In this document: positions 8,155 to 15,626 of the stretch, piece by piece
Layout of the letters: each line of letters opens with the position of its first letter
How positions within the stretch are numbered: the stretch's first letter is position 1
NCBI GenBank assembly: GCA_002396885.1
Contig: DGXY01000119.1
Location: forward strand, 8,375 to 29,521
DNA: 21,147 nucleotides
Reading direction: 5' to 3'
From: Akkermansiaceae bacterium UBA5020
GTDB lineage: Bacteria > Verrucomicrobiota > Verrucomicrobiia > Verrucomicrobiales > DEV007
Notes under the pieces: model-generated
What the model saw: only the letters and a program-made list of their open reading frames with translations
Told to the model about the DNA's origin: nothing
Databases searched by the model: none
Position numbers and translations under genes: made by a program

Positions 8155-9132
8155 ATGAAAACCTGCCTGAAAAGCCTCGCGGCCGGCCTCCTTCTGGGCG
8201 CATCCCTTGCCGCGGCCGCGGGCCCACTGCCCTCGTGGAATCAAGATTCCGCGCCCAGGAAAGCCCTCGTTGCCTTCGTCGAGAAAGTGACCCAAGAAGG
8301 TTCGACCGACTTCGTTCCTCCTGCCGAGCGCATCGCCGTTTTCGACAACGACGGATGCCTCTGGTCGGAACAGCCGTTTTATTTCCAGGCCTTCTACATT
8401 TTCGATCGGATCAAGGCACTGGCACCGCAACATCCCGAATGGGCGACCGAGGAACCTTTCGCTTCGGTCCTGAAAGGCGACGTCAAAAGCGCCCTCGCCG
8501 GCGGAGAACACGGATTACTCGCGATGGCCGCGGCCACCCATGCCGGACTCACCTCCGAAGAGTTTTCGGCCTCCGTGAACGATTGGCTCGCCACCGCGAA
8601 ACACCCCGTCACCGACAAAGCCTACACCGACATGGTTTATCAACCCATGCTCGAGCTGCTCGACTATCTGCGGGCGAACGGATTCAAAACCTTCATCGTC
8701 TCGGGCGGCGGGATCGACTTCATGCGTCCCTGGGCCGAGCGTATCTACGGCATCCCGCCCGAGCAGATCGTCGGCTCCAGCCTCAAGGCCGCCTATGAAG
8801 TGCGCGACGGCAAGCCGGTTATCGTCAAGTTGCCCGAGCTGAATTTCATCGACGACAAGGCCGGCAAACCCGTCGGCATCCACCAGCACATCGGCCGTCG
8901 CCCGATCTTCGCGGCGGGGAACTCCGACGGTGACTTCCAAATGCTCGAATGGACCACCTCGGGAGAAGGCGCGCGCTTCGGCCTCCTCGTCCACCACACC
9001 GACGCGGAGCGTGAGTTCGCCTACGACCGCGAATCGCCCGTCGGAAAGCTGAACAAAGGACTCGATGAGGCTCCGCGGCGCGGGTGGAGCGTGATCGACA
9101 TGAAGAACGATTGGAAAACCATCTTTCCCTAG
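8155..9132 (+). CDS. Exported HAD-superfamily phosphatase
   Basis: A 325-residue hydrolase with a signal peptide (about 1-22, GASLAAAAG). All four HAD motifs are visible. Motif I is AVFDNDGCLW with nucleophile Asp64 and Asp66. Motif II is IVSGGG with Ser183. The motif III lysine is probably Lys235 in FIDDKAGKP. Motif IV is AAGNSDGD with Asp258. The overall pattern resembles phosphoserine-phosphatase-like HADs, and the cap lies between motifs I and II. A secreted HAD enzyme suggests a periplasmic phosphatase. The start was chosen at 8155, 14 bp after the DUF1254 gene, because the signal peptide begins there; a longer reading frame from 7807 overlaps the previous gene and is spurious. The substrate is unknown. 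Confidence 0.9.
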   Translation: MKTCLKSLAAGLLLGASLAAAAGPLPSWNQDSAPRKALVAFVEKVTQEGSTDFVPPAERIAVFDNDGCLWSEQPFYFQAFYIFDRIKALAPQHPEWATEEPFASVLKGDVKSALAGGEHGLLAMAAATHAGLTSEEFSASVNDWLATAKHPVTDKAYTDMVYQPMLELLDYLRANGFKTFIVSGGGIDFMRPWAERIYGIPPEQIVGSSLKAAYEVRDGKPVIVKLPELNFIDDKAGKPVGIHQHIGRRPIFAAGNSDGDFQMLEWTTSGEGARFGLLVHHTDAEREFAYDRESPVGKLNKGLDEAPRRGWSVIDMKNDWKTIFP

Positions 9133-9205
9133 TTCCCAATTTTCGCTAAAAAAGTCTCCTCCCCTTGCATTCACCATCAACCCAAACCCATTCGATCCCA
9201 TCTCT

Positions 9206-9922
9206 ATGAAAAACAAACTCACCGCTGAATTCTTCGGCACCTTCTGGCTCGTCTTCGGCGGCTGCGGCAGCGCGGTCCTCGCGGCGCTCTTCCTCACCGA
9301 CGGCACCGCCCCGACCCAGCTCGGGATCGGCTTCGTCGGCGTCTCCCTCGCCTTCGGCCTCACTGTCCTGACGATGGCCTACGCGATCGGACACATCTCG
9401 GGCTGCCACCTCAATCCCGCCGTGACCCTCGGGCTCTGTGTCGCGGGGCGTCATCCGAAGTCGGAATTCTTCCCCTACGTGATCGCCCAGGTCCTCGGTG
9501 GTCTCGCCGGGGCGGCCGTGCTTTACCTCATCGCAAGCGGCAAGGAAGGCTTCTCGACCGAAGGCGGCTTCGCTTCGAACGGCTTCGGGGAACATTCCCC
9601 CGGCGGTTATTCGATGGTCTCGGCCCTCGTTGCAGAGATCGTCCTGACCTTCTTCTTCCTCCTCATCATCCTCGGCGCGACCGACAAGCGGGCTCCGCAG
9701 GGTTTCGCCCCGATCGCGATCGGCCTCGGGCTCACCCTGATCCACCTCATCGGCATCCCGGTGACGAATCTCTCGGTCAATCCCGCCCGCAGCACCGGTC
9801 CCGCCGTCTTTGTGCAAGGCTGGGCGCTCGCGCAGCTGTGGCTTTTCTGGATCGCCCCGCTCGTCGGAGCCGCCCTCGCCGGACTCGTCTATCCGGCGAT
9901 CGCAAAGTCGAAAGATTCGTGA
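9206..9922 (+). CDS. aqpZ: Aquaporin Z family water channel
   Basis: A 238-residue inner-membrane channel with six predicted membrane helices and both pore-lining half-helices. The first NPA is at 70-72 (GHISGCHLNPAVTLG) and the second at 192-194 (LSVNPARSTGPA). Selectivity-filter residues by motif alignment with E. coli AqpZ are Phe50, His180, Leu189 and Arg195. The Phe, His and Arg are as in water-specific aquaporins. The third position is Leu instead of Thr, and that residue contributes mainly its backbone carbonyl. It sits 73 bp after the HAD gene on the same strand. The gap contains no terminator and no clear Shine-Dalgarno sequence. Water transport is the safe call; other small solutes cannot be ruled out. 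Confidence 0.95.
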   Translation: MKNKLTAEFFGTFWLVFGGCGSAVLAALFLTDGTAPTQLGIGFVGVSLAFGLTVLTMAYAIGHISGCHLNPAVTLGLCVAGRHPKSEFFPYVIAQVLGGLAGAAVLYLIASGKEGFSTEGGFASNGFGEHSPGGYSMVSALVAEIVLTFFFLLIILGATDKRAPQGFAPIAIGLGLTLIHLIGIPVTNLSVNPARSTGPAVFVQGWALAQLWLFWIAPLVGAALAGLVYPAIAKSKDS

Positions 9923-9942
9923 CCGTCCCTTCCGCCCGGCGT

Positions 9943-9965
9943 GCCCCGTTGCAATCCGACGGGGC
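9943..9965. other. Small hairpin between aqpZ and the DUF502 gene
   Basis: GCCCCGT (9943-9949) pairs perfectly with ACGGGGC (9959-9965) around a 9-base loop, within the 82-bp gap 9923-10004. No T-run follows, so it is more likely an mRNA processing or attenuation element, or chance in GC-rich DNA, than a terminator. Confidence 0.25.
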
Positions 9966-10004
9966 CGCCGTCGTGCTTCCCTTCTCAACCCGTCGCCCGA
10001 CTGG

Positions 10005-10634
10005 ATGTCCAAGCTCCTCCAAGGCCTGAAGGAAGCCCTCGTGGCCGGTCTTCTCGTGGTCCTTCCGGCATGGCTGGCGGTGTTGTTGATCGTCGGGCTG
10101 CTCACCAAGCTCGGGATCATCGTCAAGCCCATTGCCGGACAATTGCCCGAGGAGGTGAATCATCCCCAGGTCGTCGCCCTCGCCTCGTTCCTGCTCGTGT
10201 GCCTCTGCGCCGGGCTCATCGTCCGCACTCCGGTGGGACGTTTCCTCGGGCGGATTCTCGGCAAACATGTCTTCAGCCAAGTGCCTGGCTACGTGCCCCT
10301 CAAGGCGATCGCCAACCAGTTCGCCGACCTTGACAAGCGCGAGGGTTTCGTGCCTTCCCTCGTCGAGGTCGAGGACGGCTCGCTCGCCCCTGCCTTCCTG
10401 ATCGAGCGCCATGACGACGGGCGCTGCACCGTCTTCATCCCTTCGGCACCAACGCCCATGGCCGGAGCGATCCTCATCATGCCCCTCGAACGCGTCCACG
10501 AGATCGACGTGCCGATCGGGACCATCCTCGGATGCGTCTCCAAATGGGGCACCGGAGCCGGAGAACTCCTTGCCGCGATGAAACCCCGTCCTGCCTCACC
10601 GTCCCTTCCGACCGATTCTCGCGCCACCTCATGA
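10005..10634 (+). CDS. DUF502 family membrane protein
   Basis: A 209-residue protein with two strong hydrophobic helices (about 11-34 and 56-74). A soluble region follows that contains the family-typical stretch VFIPSAPTPMAGAILIMPLE (143-162). DUF502 proteins are conserved inner-membrane proteins of unknown function. The start at 10005 places the first helix right after a short basic end; reading further upstream gives arginine-rich nonsense overlapping aqpZ. The stop codon overlaps the start of the next gene as ATGA (10631-10634), so translational coupling is likely. The tail (about 192-209) is Pro/Ser-rich and probably disordered. Confidence 0.88.
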   Translation: MSKLLQGLKEALVAGLLVVLPAWLAVLLIVGLLTKLGIIVKPIAGQLPEEVNHPQVVALASFLLVCLCAGLIVRTPVGRFLGRILGKHVFSQVPGYVPLKAIANQFADLDKREGFVPSLVEVEDGSLAPAFLIERHDDGRCTVFIPSAPTPMAGAILIMPLERVHEIDVPIGTILGCVSKWGTGAGELLAAMKPRPASPSLPTDSRATS

Positions 10635-11443
10635 AACCGCTCCCTTCCCTGGTCATTCTTGCCTCGTTGCCCTGGGGGCTCGTCTGCGGCGAGGACGATC
10701 TTGCCCAGCAACTTGCCAATCCCGTCTCCAGCCTCATCAGTGTCCCTTTCCAGTCGAATTGGGATTTCGGGATCGGTCCGGAGGATGCCTCGCGCTACAC
10801 CCTCAACATCCAACCCGTAGTGCCACTCTCTCTCGACGAGGATTGGAATCTGATCGTCCGCACCATCGTGCCCTTGATCGACGCCGAATCCTCTGCAGCC
10901 GGAGTGCCCGACGCCTCGGGGCTCGGTGACATTGTGCAGAGTTTCTTCTTTTCTCCGGTCGATCCGGTGAACGGTTGGATCGTGGGGGCAGGGCCCGCTT
11001 TCCTCTACCCCTCGGCAAGCGACGCCCTCCTCGGTTCCGAGCAATGGGGCGTCGGCCCCACCGCCGTGGCCCTGAAACAGGATGGACCCTGGACTTGGGG
11101 GGCGCTCGTCAACCATCTCTCCTCCTTCGCCGGTGACGAGGCCCGGGCGGATATCAACGCCACCTTCCTGCAGCCCTTTGTCAGCTACATCACCCCGTCG
11201 AAGACGACCTACACGCTGAATTCGGAATCCACCTATGATTGGGAACGCGATCAATGGCTCGTGCCCTTGAATGCCGTCGTCTCCCAGCTCGTCGCGATCG
11301 GAGACCAGCCGGTCCAGCTTTCCCTCGGGGCCCGCTATTATGCCGAAGGTCCCGACGGCGGTCCCGAATGGGGCCTCCGCGCGGCCGTCACCCTGCTTTT
11401 TCCACGCTTAGTTCCCGGACCAAACCCTGTTGATATCCCATGA
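10631..11443 (+). CDS. Outer-membrane beta-barrel-like protein
   Basis: A 270-residue exported protein with a signal peptide (about 1-20). The mature part is mostly alternating short strands, and it opens with the conserved-looking NPVSSLISVPFQSNWDFGIGP (30-50), followed by YTLNIQPVVPLSLDEDWNLIVRTIVPLI. It ends in ARYYAEGPDGGPEWGLRAAVTLLFPRL. This pattern is found in a widespread family annotated as transporter, 'neuromedin U' or MetA-pathway-like outer-membrane proteins; the neuromedin name is an artefact of automated annotation. Predicted location is the outer membrane. Its start overlaps the DUF502 stop, and its stop overlaps the next start as ATGA, binding the three genes into one translational unit. 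Confidence 0.8.
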   Translation: MKPLPSLVILASLPWGLVCGEDDLAQQLANPVSSLISVPFQSNWDFGIGPEDASRYTLNIQPVVPLSLDEDWNLIVRTIVPLIDAESSAAGVPDASGLGDIVQSFFFSPVDPVNGWIVGAGPAFLYPSASDALLGSEQWGVGPTAVALKQDGPWTWGALVNHLSSFAGDEARADINATFLQPFVSYITPSKTTYTLNSESTYDWERDQWLVPLNAVVSQLVAIGDQPVQLSLGARYYAEGPDGGPEWGLRAAVTLLFPRLVPGPNPVDIP

Positions 11444-12351
11444 GACCCTATTCGTTCCTGCTCTTGGCCTTGAGCCTCACCTTCCCACCCCTTGCCTTGC
11501 ACGCCGAGGAACCCTCGCCGGAAATCGCGGGACTCCAGCAAGCCGCTGCCGATTTCGTGGTCGCCTTCAACGCGAAAGATTCGGAAGCGATCGCCAAACT
11601 CTTCCTCGAAAATGGCGAGATCACCGATGCCGGGGGTGGCTCGCTCATCTCCGGGCAGGAGCAGATTGCCGCCCATTATGCCGGACTTTTCACCGGGGAA
11701 GCGGTGCCTTCTCTCGCCATCGAAGTCGACTCGGTGCGGCTCGTCGCCCCAAATCTGGCGATCGAGGACGGCACCGCCCACTATACCGCCCCGGACGGAG
11801 AAGCGCCGCCGCGGTCCACCGCTTACACCGCCGTCCTGATGAAAAGTGGTGACGGGGTCTGGCAGATCGCCAGCACCCGCAGTCTGCGCGATGTCACGGA
11901 AGACGCCGGGCAACTCTCCGATCTCGCCACGACGATCAACGGCGATTGGACCACGCAGAACGAGGGCGTCCGCCTCGATCTTGCCTTCGGATGGGACGAG
12001 ACCGGGAATTACATCACCGGCGAGATGCTGACCACGACCGCCGACGGAGAACCGCAACCCGGCACCATCCGCATCACCTGGGACGCGGTGAAGCAATCCA
12101 TCGTTTCCTGGATCTTCGATGCCGAAGGCGGGGTCTCCGAAGGGTTCTGGACGCCGACGGAGACCGGGTGGCTCATCCGCACCGAAGGCACCACCGGCGA
12201 TGGCGAAATCCTCGGAGCCAGCCAAACCCTGACAACGGAAGGTCCCAACACACTCCTTTGGACCGCCACCCACCGCGTCGTCGATGGCGAGGTCCAGCCC
12301 GACAACCTCCTCCGCATCGTTCGTCAGGCTCCCGAACCGGCCACCAATTGA
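11440..12351 (+). CDS. Exported SnoaL/SgcJ-like (NTF2-fold) protein with C-terminal beta domain
   Basis: A 303-residue protein with a signal peptide (about 1-22, LALHAEE). Residues about 28-150 resemble the SnoaL/SgcJ/EcaC group of NTF2-fold proteins (AAADFVVAFNAKDSEAIAKLFLENGEITDAGGGSLISGQEQIAAHY, then VWQIASTRSLRD). The rest (about 160-300) is strand-rich with repeated Gly/Trp turns (INGDWTTQ, GFWTPTETGWLIR), perhaps a lipocalin-like or similar barrel. No catalytic residue can be assigned, and the family includes binding proteins and enzymes. Its ATG overlaps the TGA of the preceding gene (11440-11443). The next gene starts 20 bp downstream. Confidence 0.8.
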   Translation: MRPYSFLLLALSLTFPPLALHAEEPSPEIAGLQQAAADFVVAFNAKDSEAIAKLFLENGEITDAGGGSLISGQEQIAAHYAGLFTGEAVPSLAIEVDSVRLVAPNLAIEDGTAHYTAPDGEAPPRSTAYTAVLMKSGDGVWQIASTRSLRDVTEDAGQLSDLATTINGDWTTQNEGVRLDLAFGWDETGNYITGEMLTTTADGEPQPGTIRITWDAVKQSIVSWIFDAEGGVSEGFWTPTETGWLIRTEGTTGDGEILGASQTLTTEGPNTLLWTATHRVVDGEVQPDNLLRIVRQAPEPATN

Positions 12352-12371
12352 AACCCTCCGACCCACGACTC

Positions 12372-14453
12372 ATGATGAAAAATCCAACCTTGTTCCTGAC
12401 CTTTCTCCTTGGTCTCGCCCTGGTCACACCCGAGGCCGGAGCCCGCGATCTGCGTGGCGGCGGTGGCGGTGGATCCCGCGGTGGCGGTGGCGGTGGACGT
12501 CCACAGATGTCGGCGCCCAAGCGCAGCCCCATGACCGGCTCGCAGGTGAAACGACCCGAGGCAAGGCCCGAGCCCAAGCCGGCCTCAAGGCCGCAGGCCA
12601 ACGTGCCCTCCCGGCCGACGCCCGTGGACCGTCCGGAAGTCAGTCGTCCGGATATCCAGCGGCCTTCCGTGCAAAAGCCGACGACGCGGCCCTCGATGCC
12701 CGAGACCCGTCCTAACCTGCCTGATCGACCCGCGGGAGGCGGAAACGAAAGGCCGAACCTCCCCGATCGTCCGTCAGGAGGCGGCGATGTCCGACCCAAT
12801 CTTCCCGGCGGTGGCAACGCCGCCGACCGTCTCCCGGACAAACGCCCTTCGGCGGATCGCCCGGTGGCCAATCGTCCCTCCACCCTGCCCGGCATGGTCA
12901 CCTACCCGGACCGCCCTGACAAAGGCAGGCCGAATTTGCCAGGATATGGCGGAAACCGTCCCACGACCCTCCCGGGAGAGATCGCGAACCGTCCCAACCT
13001 CCCCGGCGTCGGCGGAGGCACAGGGCAGCGGCCGAATCTTCCCGACCGGCCCGGTGGCGACAATCGCCCCAGCATCGTCGATCGTGGAGATATCAACGTC
13101 AGCAACCGCCCCGTCCAGATCGGCGGTGGCAACCAGGTCAATGTCGGCAACGTCAACGTCGGCGGACGAAACCAGAGTCTCAATCGTCCCGCCATCCGCC
13201 CGGTCGAACGGCGCGACTGGGATGCCAACCGCTGGGGAGGCAACAACAGCGTCTGGGGGAACAACGTCAACATCAGCGGCAATAACGTCAATGTCAGGGT
13301 CAACAACAACTTTCGCTATAACAACAACTTCGCCTGCCGTCCCAACTATTGGGGCGCGCGTCCTTGGTGGGGTGCGGGGAACTACCACGTCTGGCACCAC
13401 GGCCACTGGGGCTACGGATGGAACAGCGGCTACTACCACCGCCACTGGTGGTTCGACGACGACAACGACTTCGCCGCCGGCTTCATGTGGGGAATCGGCG
13501 TCTGGAGCTTGGGCAACCTGATCTACGACATGGGCTACCATTCCTACCAGAATCCGTATCCCGCCCCTGTCGTGCAGAACACCTACGTCACCTACACCCA
13601 GCCGATCTCTGTGGCTGCCGCCGCGAATCCTCCCGGGGACGAGGCGGTCGCCGCCGCCGCCGAGGAGAAATCCGACGATGCCCTGGCCCGTTCTCGCACC
13701 GCTTTCGCCGCGGGCGATTATCTCGCTGCCTCCGCGGCCGCGGACGAGGCCATTGCCGCGAATCCCGGCGACGTCACTTTGCACGAGTTTCGGTCCCTCG
13801 TCCTCTTCGCTCTCGGGAAGTACGGAGACGCGGCGGGCGTCCTCAATCCCGTCCTCGCCTCCGGTCCAGGCTGGAGCTGGGAGACCATGAGCGGTTTCTA
13901 CGGCGACACCGGTGCCTACAACACCCAACTCGCGAAGCTCGAAGCCTACACCAAGGCCTCGCCCGAAGCGGCCTATGCTCATTTCCTGCTCGGTTACCAC
14001 TACCTCGTCTGCGGTCACATGGCCAATGCCAGCGTGGAGTTCGGGGCGGCCTCGAAATTGCAGCCCGCTGACAGTATTTCGCGCCAGCTCGCCGCCCTCA
14101 CCGCCGATTCCGTGCCTGACGCGGGTGACGGTGCCGTTGGGGCAGCACCCGTGACCCGCCCGGATCCTGTCCCCGCGGAGAAACTCGTCGGAAGCTGGAG
14201 CACCGACAGCGCCGCTGGGAAAATCCTCTTCACGATGAATCCGGGCGGCGATTTCTCCTGGAGTTGCACCGGCACCGAGAACACCAGCGTGATGAAAGGG
14301 ACCTACGGTCTCAACGACAAGGGACTGCTCGTCCTTTCCACCGACGACTCGCAATTGGTTTCCGCCGTCAGCATGGAGGGCGAAGGGAAAATGAAATTCA
14401 TCCTCGTGGGTGCGCCTGATGGCGATCCTGGGCTTGAGTTCACCAAGGGTTGA
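12372..14453 (+). CDS. Exported Gly/Pro/Asn-rich TPR protein, possible surface protein
   Basis: A 693-residue protein in four parts. A signal peptide (1-25) comes first. A low-complexity region (26-275) starts with two glycine runs and goes on to Arg-Pro-rich sequence with RPNLP six times (about 113, 127, 141, 186, 207, 220). An Asn-rich and then aromatic, His/Trp-rich stretch (285-400, for example YYHRHWWFDDDNDF) contains one short hydrophobic patch. TPR-like helices (about 434-565) are followed by a compact C-terminal domain (about 603-693, LVGSWSTD...). Similar proteins in Planctomycetes and Verrucomicrobia are often called 'mu-protocadherin-putative cell-surface protein' by automated pipelines. 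Adjacent ATGs at 12372 and 12375 could both start. It ends the exported-protein block and is followed by a hairpin. Confidence 0.82.
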   Translation: MMKNPTLFLTFLLGLALVTPEAGARDLRGGGGGGSRGGGGGGRPQMSAPKRSPMTGSQVKRPEARPEPKPASRPQANVPSRPTPVDRPEVSRPDIQRPSVQKPTTRPSMPETRPNLPDRPAGGGNERPNLPDRPSGGGDVRPNLPGGGNAADRLPDKRPSADRPVANRPSTLPGMVTYPDRPDKGRPNLPGYGGNRPTTLPGEIANRPNLPGVGGGTGQRPNLPDRPGGDNRPSIVDRGDINVSNRPVQIGGGNQVNVGNVNVGGRNQSLNRPAIRPVERRDWDANRWGGNNSVWGNNVNISGNNVNVRVNNNFRYNNNFACRPNYWGARPWWGAGNYHVWHHGHWGYGWNSGYYHRHWWFDDDNDFAAGFMWGIGVWSLGNLIYDMGYHSYQNPYPAPVVQNTYVTYTQPISVAAAANPPGDEAVAAAAEEKSDDALARSRTAFAAGDYLAASAAADEAIAANPGDVTLHEFRSLVLFALGKYGDAAGVLNPVLASGPGWSWETMSGFYGDTGAYNTQLAKLEAYTKASPEAAYAHFLLGYHYLVCGHMANASVEFGAASKLQPADSISRQLAALTADSVPDAGDGAVGAAPVTRPDPVPAEKLVGSWSTDSAAGKILFTMNPGGDFSWSCTGTENTSVMKGTYGLNDKGLLVLSTDDSQLVSAVSMEGEGKMKFILVGAPDGDPGLEFTKG

Positions 14454-14468
14454 CCTCCTGCCACGAGG

Positions 14469-14494
14469 CCTCGCCCGGATCCCGCCGGGCGAGG
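14469..14494 (+). terminator. GC-rich hairpin after the TPR protein gene
   Basis: A perfect 10-bp stem, CCTCGCCCGG (14469-14478) with CCGGGCGAGG (14485-14494), has a 6-base loop and begins 16 bp after the stop codon. No T-run follows, so it is not a classical intrinsic terminator, but its placement and strength suggest a transcript end or a 3' stabilising structure at the end of the block. Confidence 0.5.
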
Positions 14495-14569
14495 GGACCG
14501 TGCCCTGTTTCGGACACATCGATTGCGCCCTTGCCCTTTGGCGGATTCCTTGGCTAACTACCAGCCATC

Positions 14570-15616
14570 ATGAAGCGAATCCCCACTTTACTCTCCCTCG
14601 CCGCGGCCTTGGCCTTGGCCCTGCCCGTCACGACCCTGTGCGCCCACGAATCCGCCGCCGAGATGGCGGAGGCGGCCAAGGTCCTCCTCGCGAGCCTGAG
14701 CGATGACCAAAAGGCGAAGATGGTCTACGAATTGACCGATGCGGAGCGGGAAAACTGGCATTTCATCCCCAAACCCTTCGAGGGCGAAGGTATGCGTGGC
14801 GGCCTCACCCTGAAGGACCTGCGCCCCGACCAGCGCCACCTCGCCTACGCCCTCCTCAGCACCGCGCTGAGTCACCGCGGCTTCACCACCGCTCTCGAGA
14901 TCATGAGCCTCGAACAGGTCCTCTGGGAGCTCGAGAACCAGGCCCCGAAACGCGATACCCTCATGTATTACCTCTCCATCTTCGGCGAGCCCGGCTCGAA
15001 GGCCTGGGGCTGGCGTTGGGAAGGACACCACCTCGCGCAGAATTTCACCATCGCCGATGGCAAGGTCGTCGCCGCGACCCCGAACTTCTTTGCCTCGAAT
15101 CCCGGTGAAGTCCGGCAGGGCCCCCGCGCCGGACTGCGTGTCCTCGCCGGGGAGGAGGACGTCGCCCGCCGCCTCGTCCAATCGCTTGACGAGGCCCAGA
15201 AGGCGAAAGCCGTCACCGGCGACAAGGCCCCCGAGGACATCCTCACCGCTGCCGAGACCAAGGTCGGCCCGCTCGGTGGCGAAGGTATCGCCTACGGCGA
15301 CCTGAATCCCGAACAACAGAAAAACCTCAAGGAGCTGATGGAGGTCTACATCCGCCGCGTCAAACCCGATGTCGCCGACGACGAACTCGCCGCGATCGAG
15401 AAGACTGGACTCGACAAGATCGTCTTCGCCTGGCTCGGCGGTATCCAAAAGGGCGACCCGCATTATTACCGGGTGCAGGGCCCGACCTTCCTCCTCGAAT
15501 ACGCGAACACCCAGAACGGGGCGAATCATGTCCATGCCGTCTGGCGCGATTTCGAGGGCGACTTTGGACGCGACTTGCTCCGCGAGCACTATCAGGCTCA
15601 CCACAAGGCCGAGTGA
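14570..15616 (+). CDS. Exported DUF3500 family protein
   Basis: A 348-residue protein with a signal peptide (about 1-25, ending TTLCAHE). The mature part matches the DUF3500 pattern: helical N-terminus, LSDDQKAKMVYELTDAERENWHFIPKPFEGEG (54-85), WGWRWEGHHLAQNFTI (147-162), FFASNPGEVRQGPRAGLRVL (173-192), and a C-terminal YRVQGPTFLLEYANTQNGANHVHAVWRDFEGDFG (about 301-334). The many conserved His and Trp residues suggest an enzyme or binding site, but no activity is known for the family. A possible promoter TTGCCC/CTAACT with 17-bp spacing precedes it (about 14532-14560). The next gene begins 10 bp downstream, so the two may be co-transcribed. Confidence 0.88.
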   Translation: MKRIPTLLSLAAALALALPVTTLCAHESAAEMAEAAKVLLASLSDDQKAKMVYELTDAERENWHFIPKPFEGEGMRGGLTLKDLRPDQRHLAYALLSTALSHRGFTTALEIMSLEQVLWELENQAPKRDTLMYYLSIFGEPGSKAWGWRWEGHHLAQNFTIADGKVVAATPNFFASNPGEVRQGPRAGLRVLAGEEDVARRLVQSLDEAQKAKAVTGDKAPEDILTAAETKVGPLGGEGIAYGDLNPEQQKNLKELMEVYIRRVKPDVADDELAAIEKTGLDKIVFAWLGGIQKGDPHYYRVQGPTFLLEYANTQNGANHVHAVWRDFEGDFGRDLLREHYQAHHKAE

Positions 15617-15626
15617 AGCCACTTGG

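Noticed and set aside
12684..13060. Repeated RPNLP coding sequence as a CRISPR or DNA tandem repeat
   Set aside because: Repeat spacing is irregular and codons vary, while the protein motif is kept. This is a protein-level low-complexity repeat.
12774..14519. 581-codon minus-strand open frame opposite the TPR protein gene
   Set aside because: Valine/Asp/Gly-rich antisense translation of low-complexity DNA. The plus strand has a signal peptide, TPR region and gene-block context.
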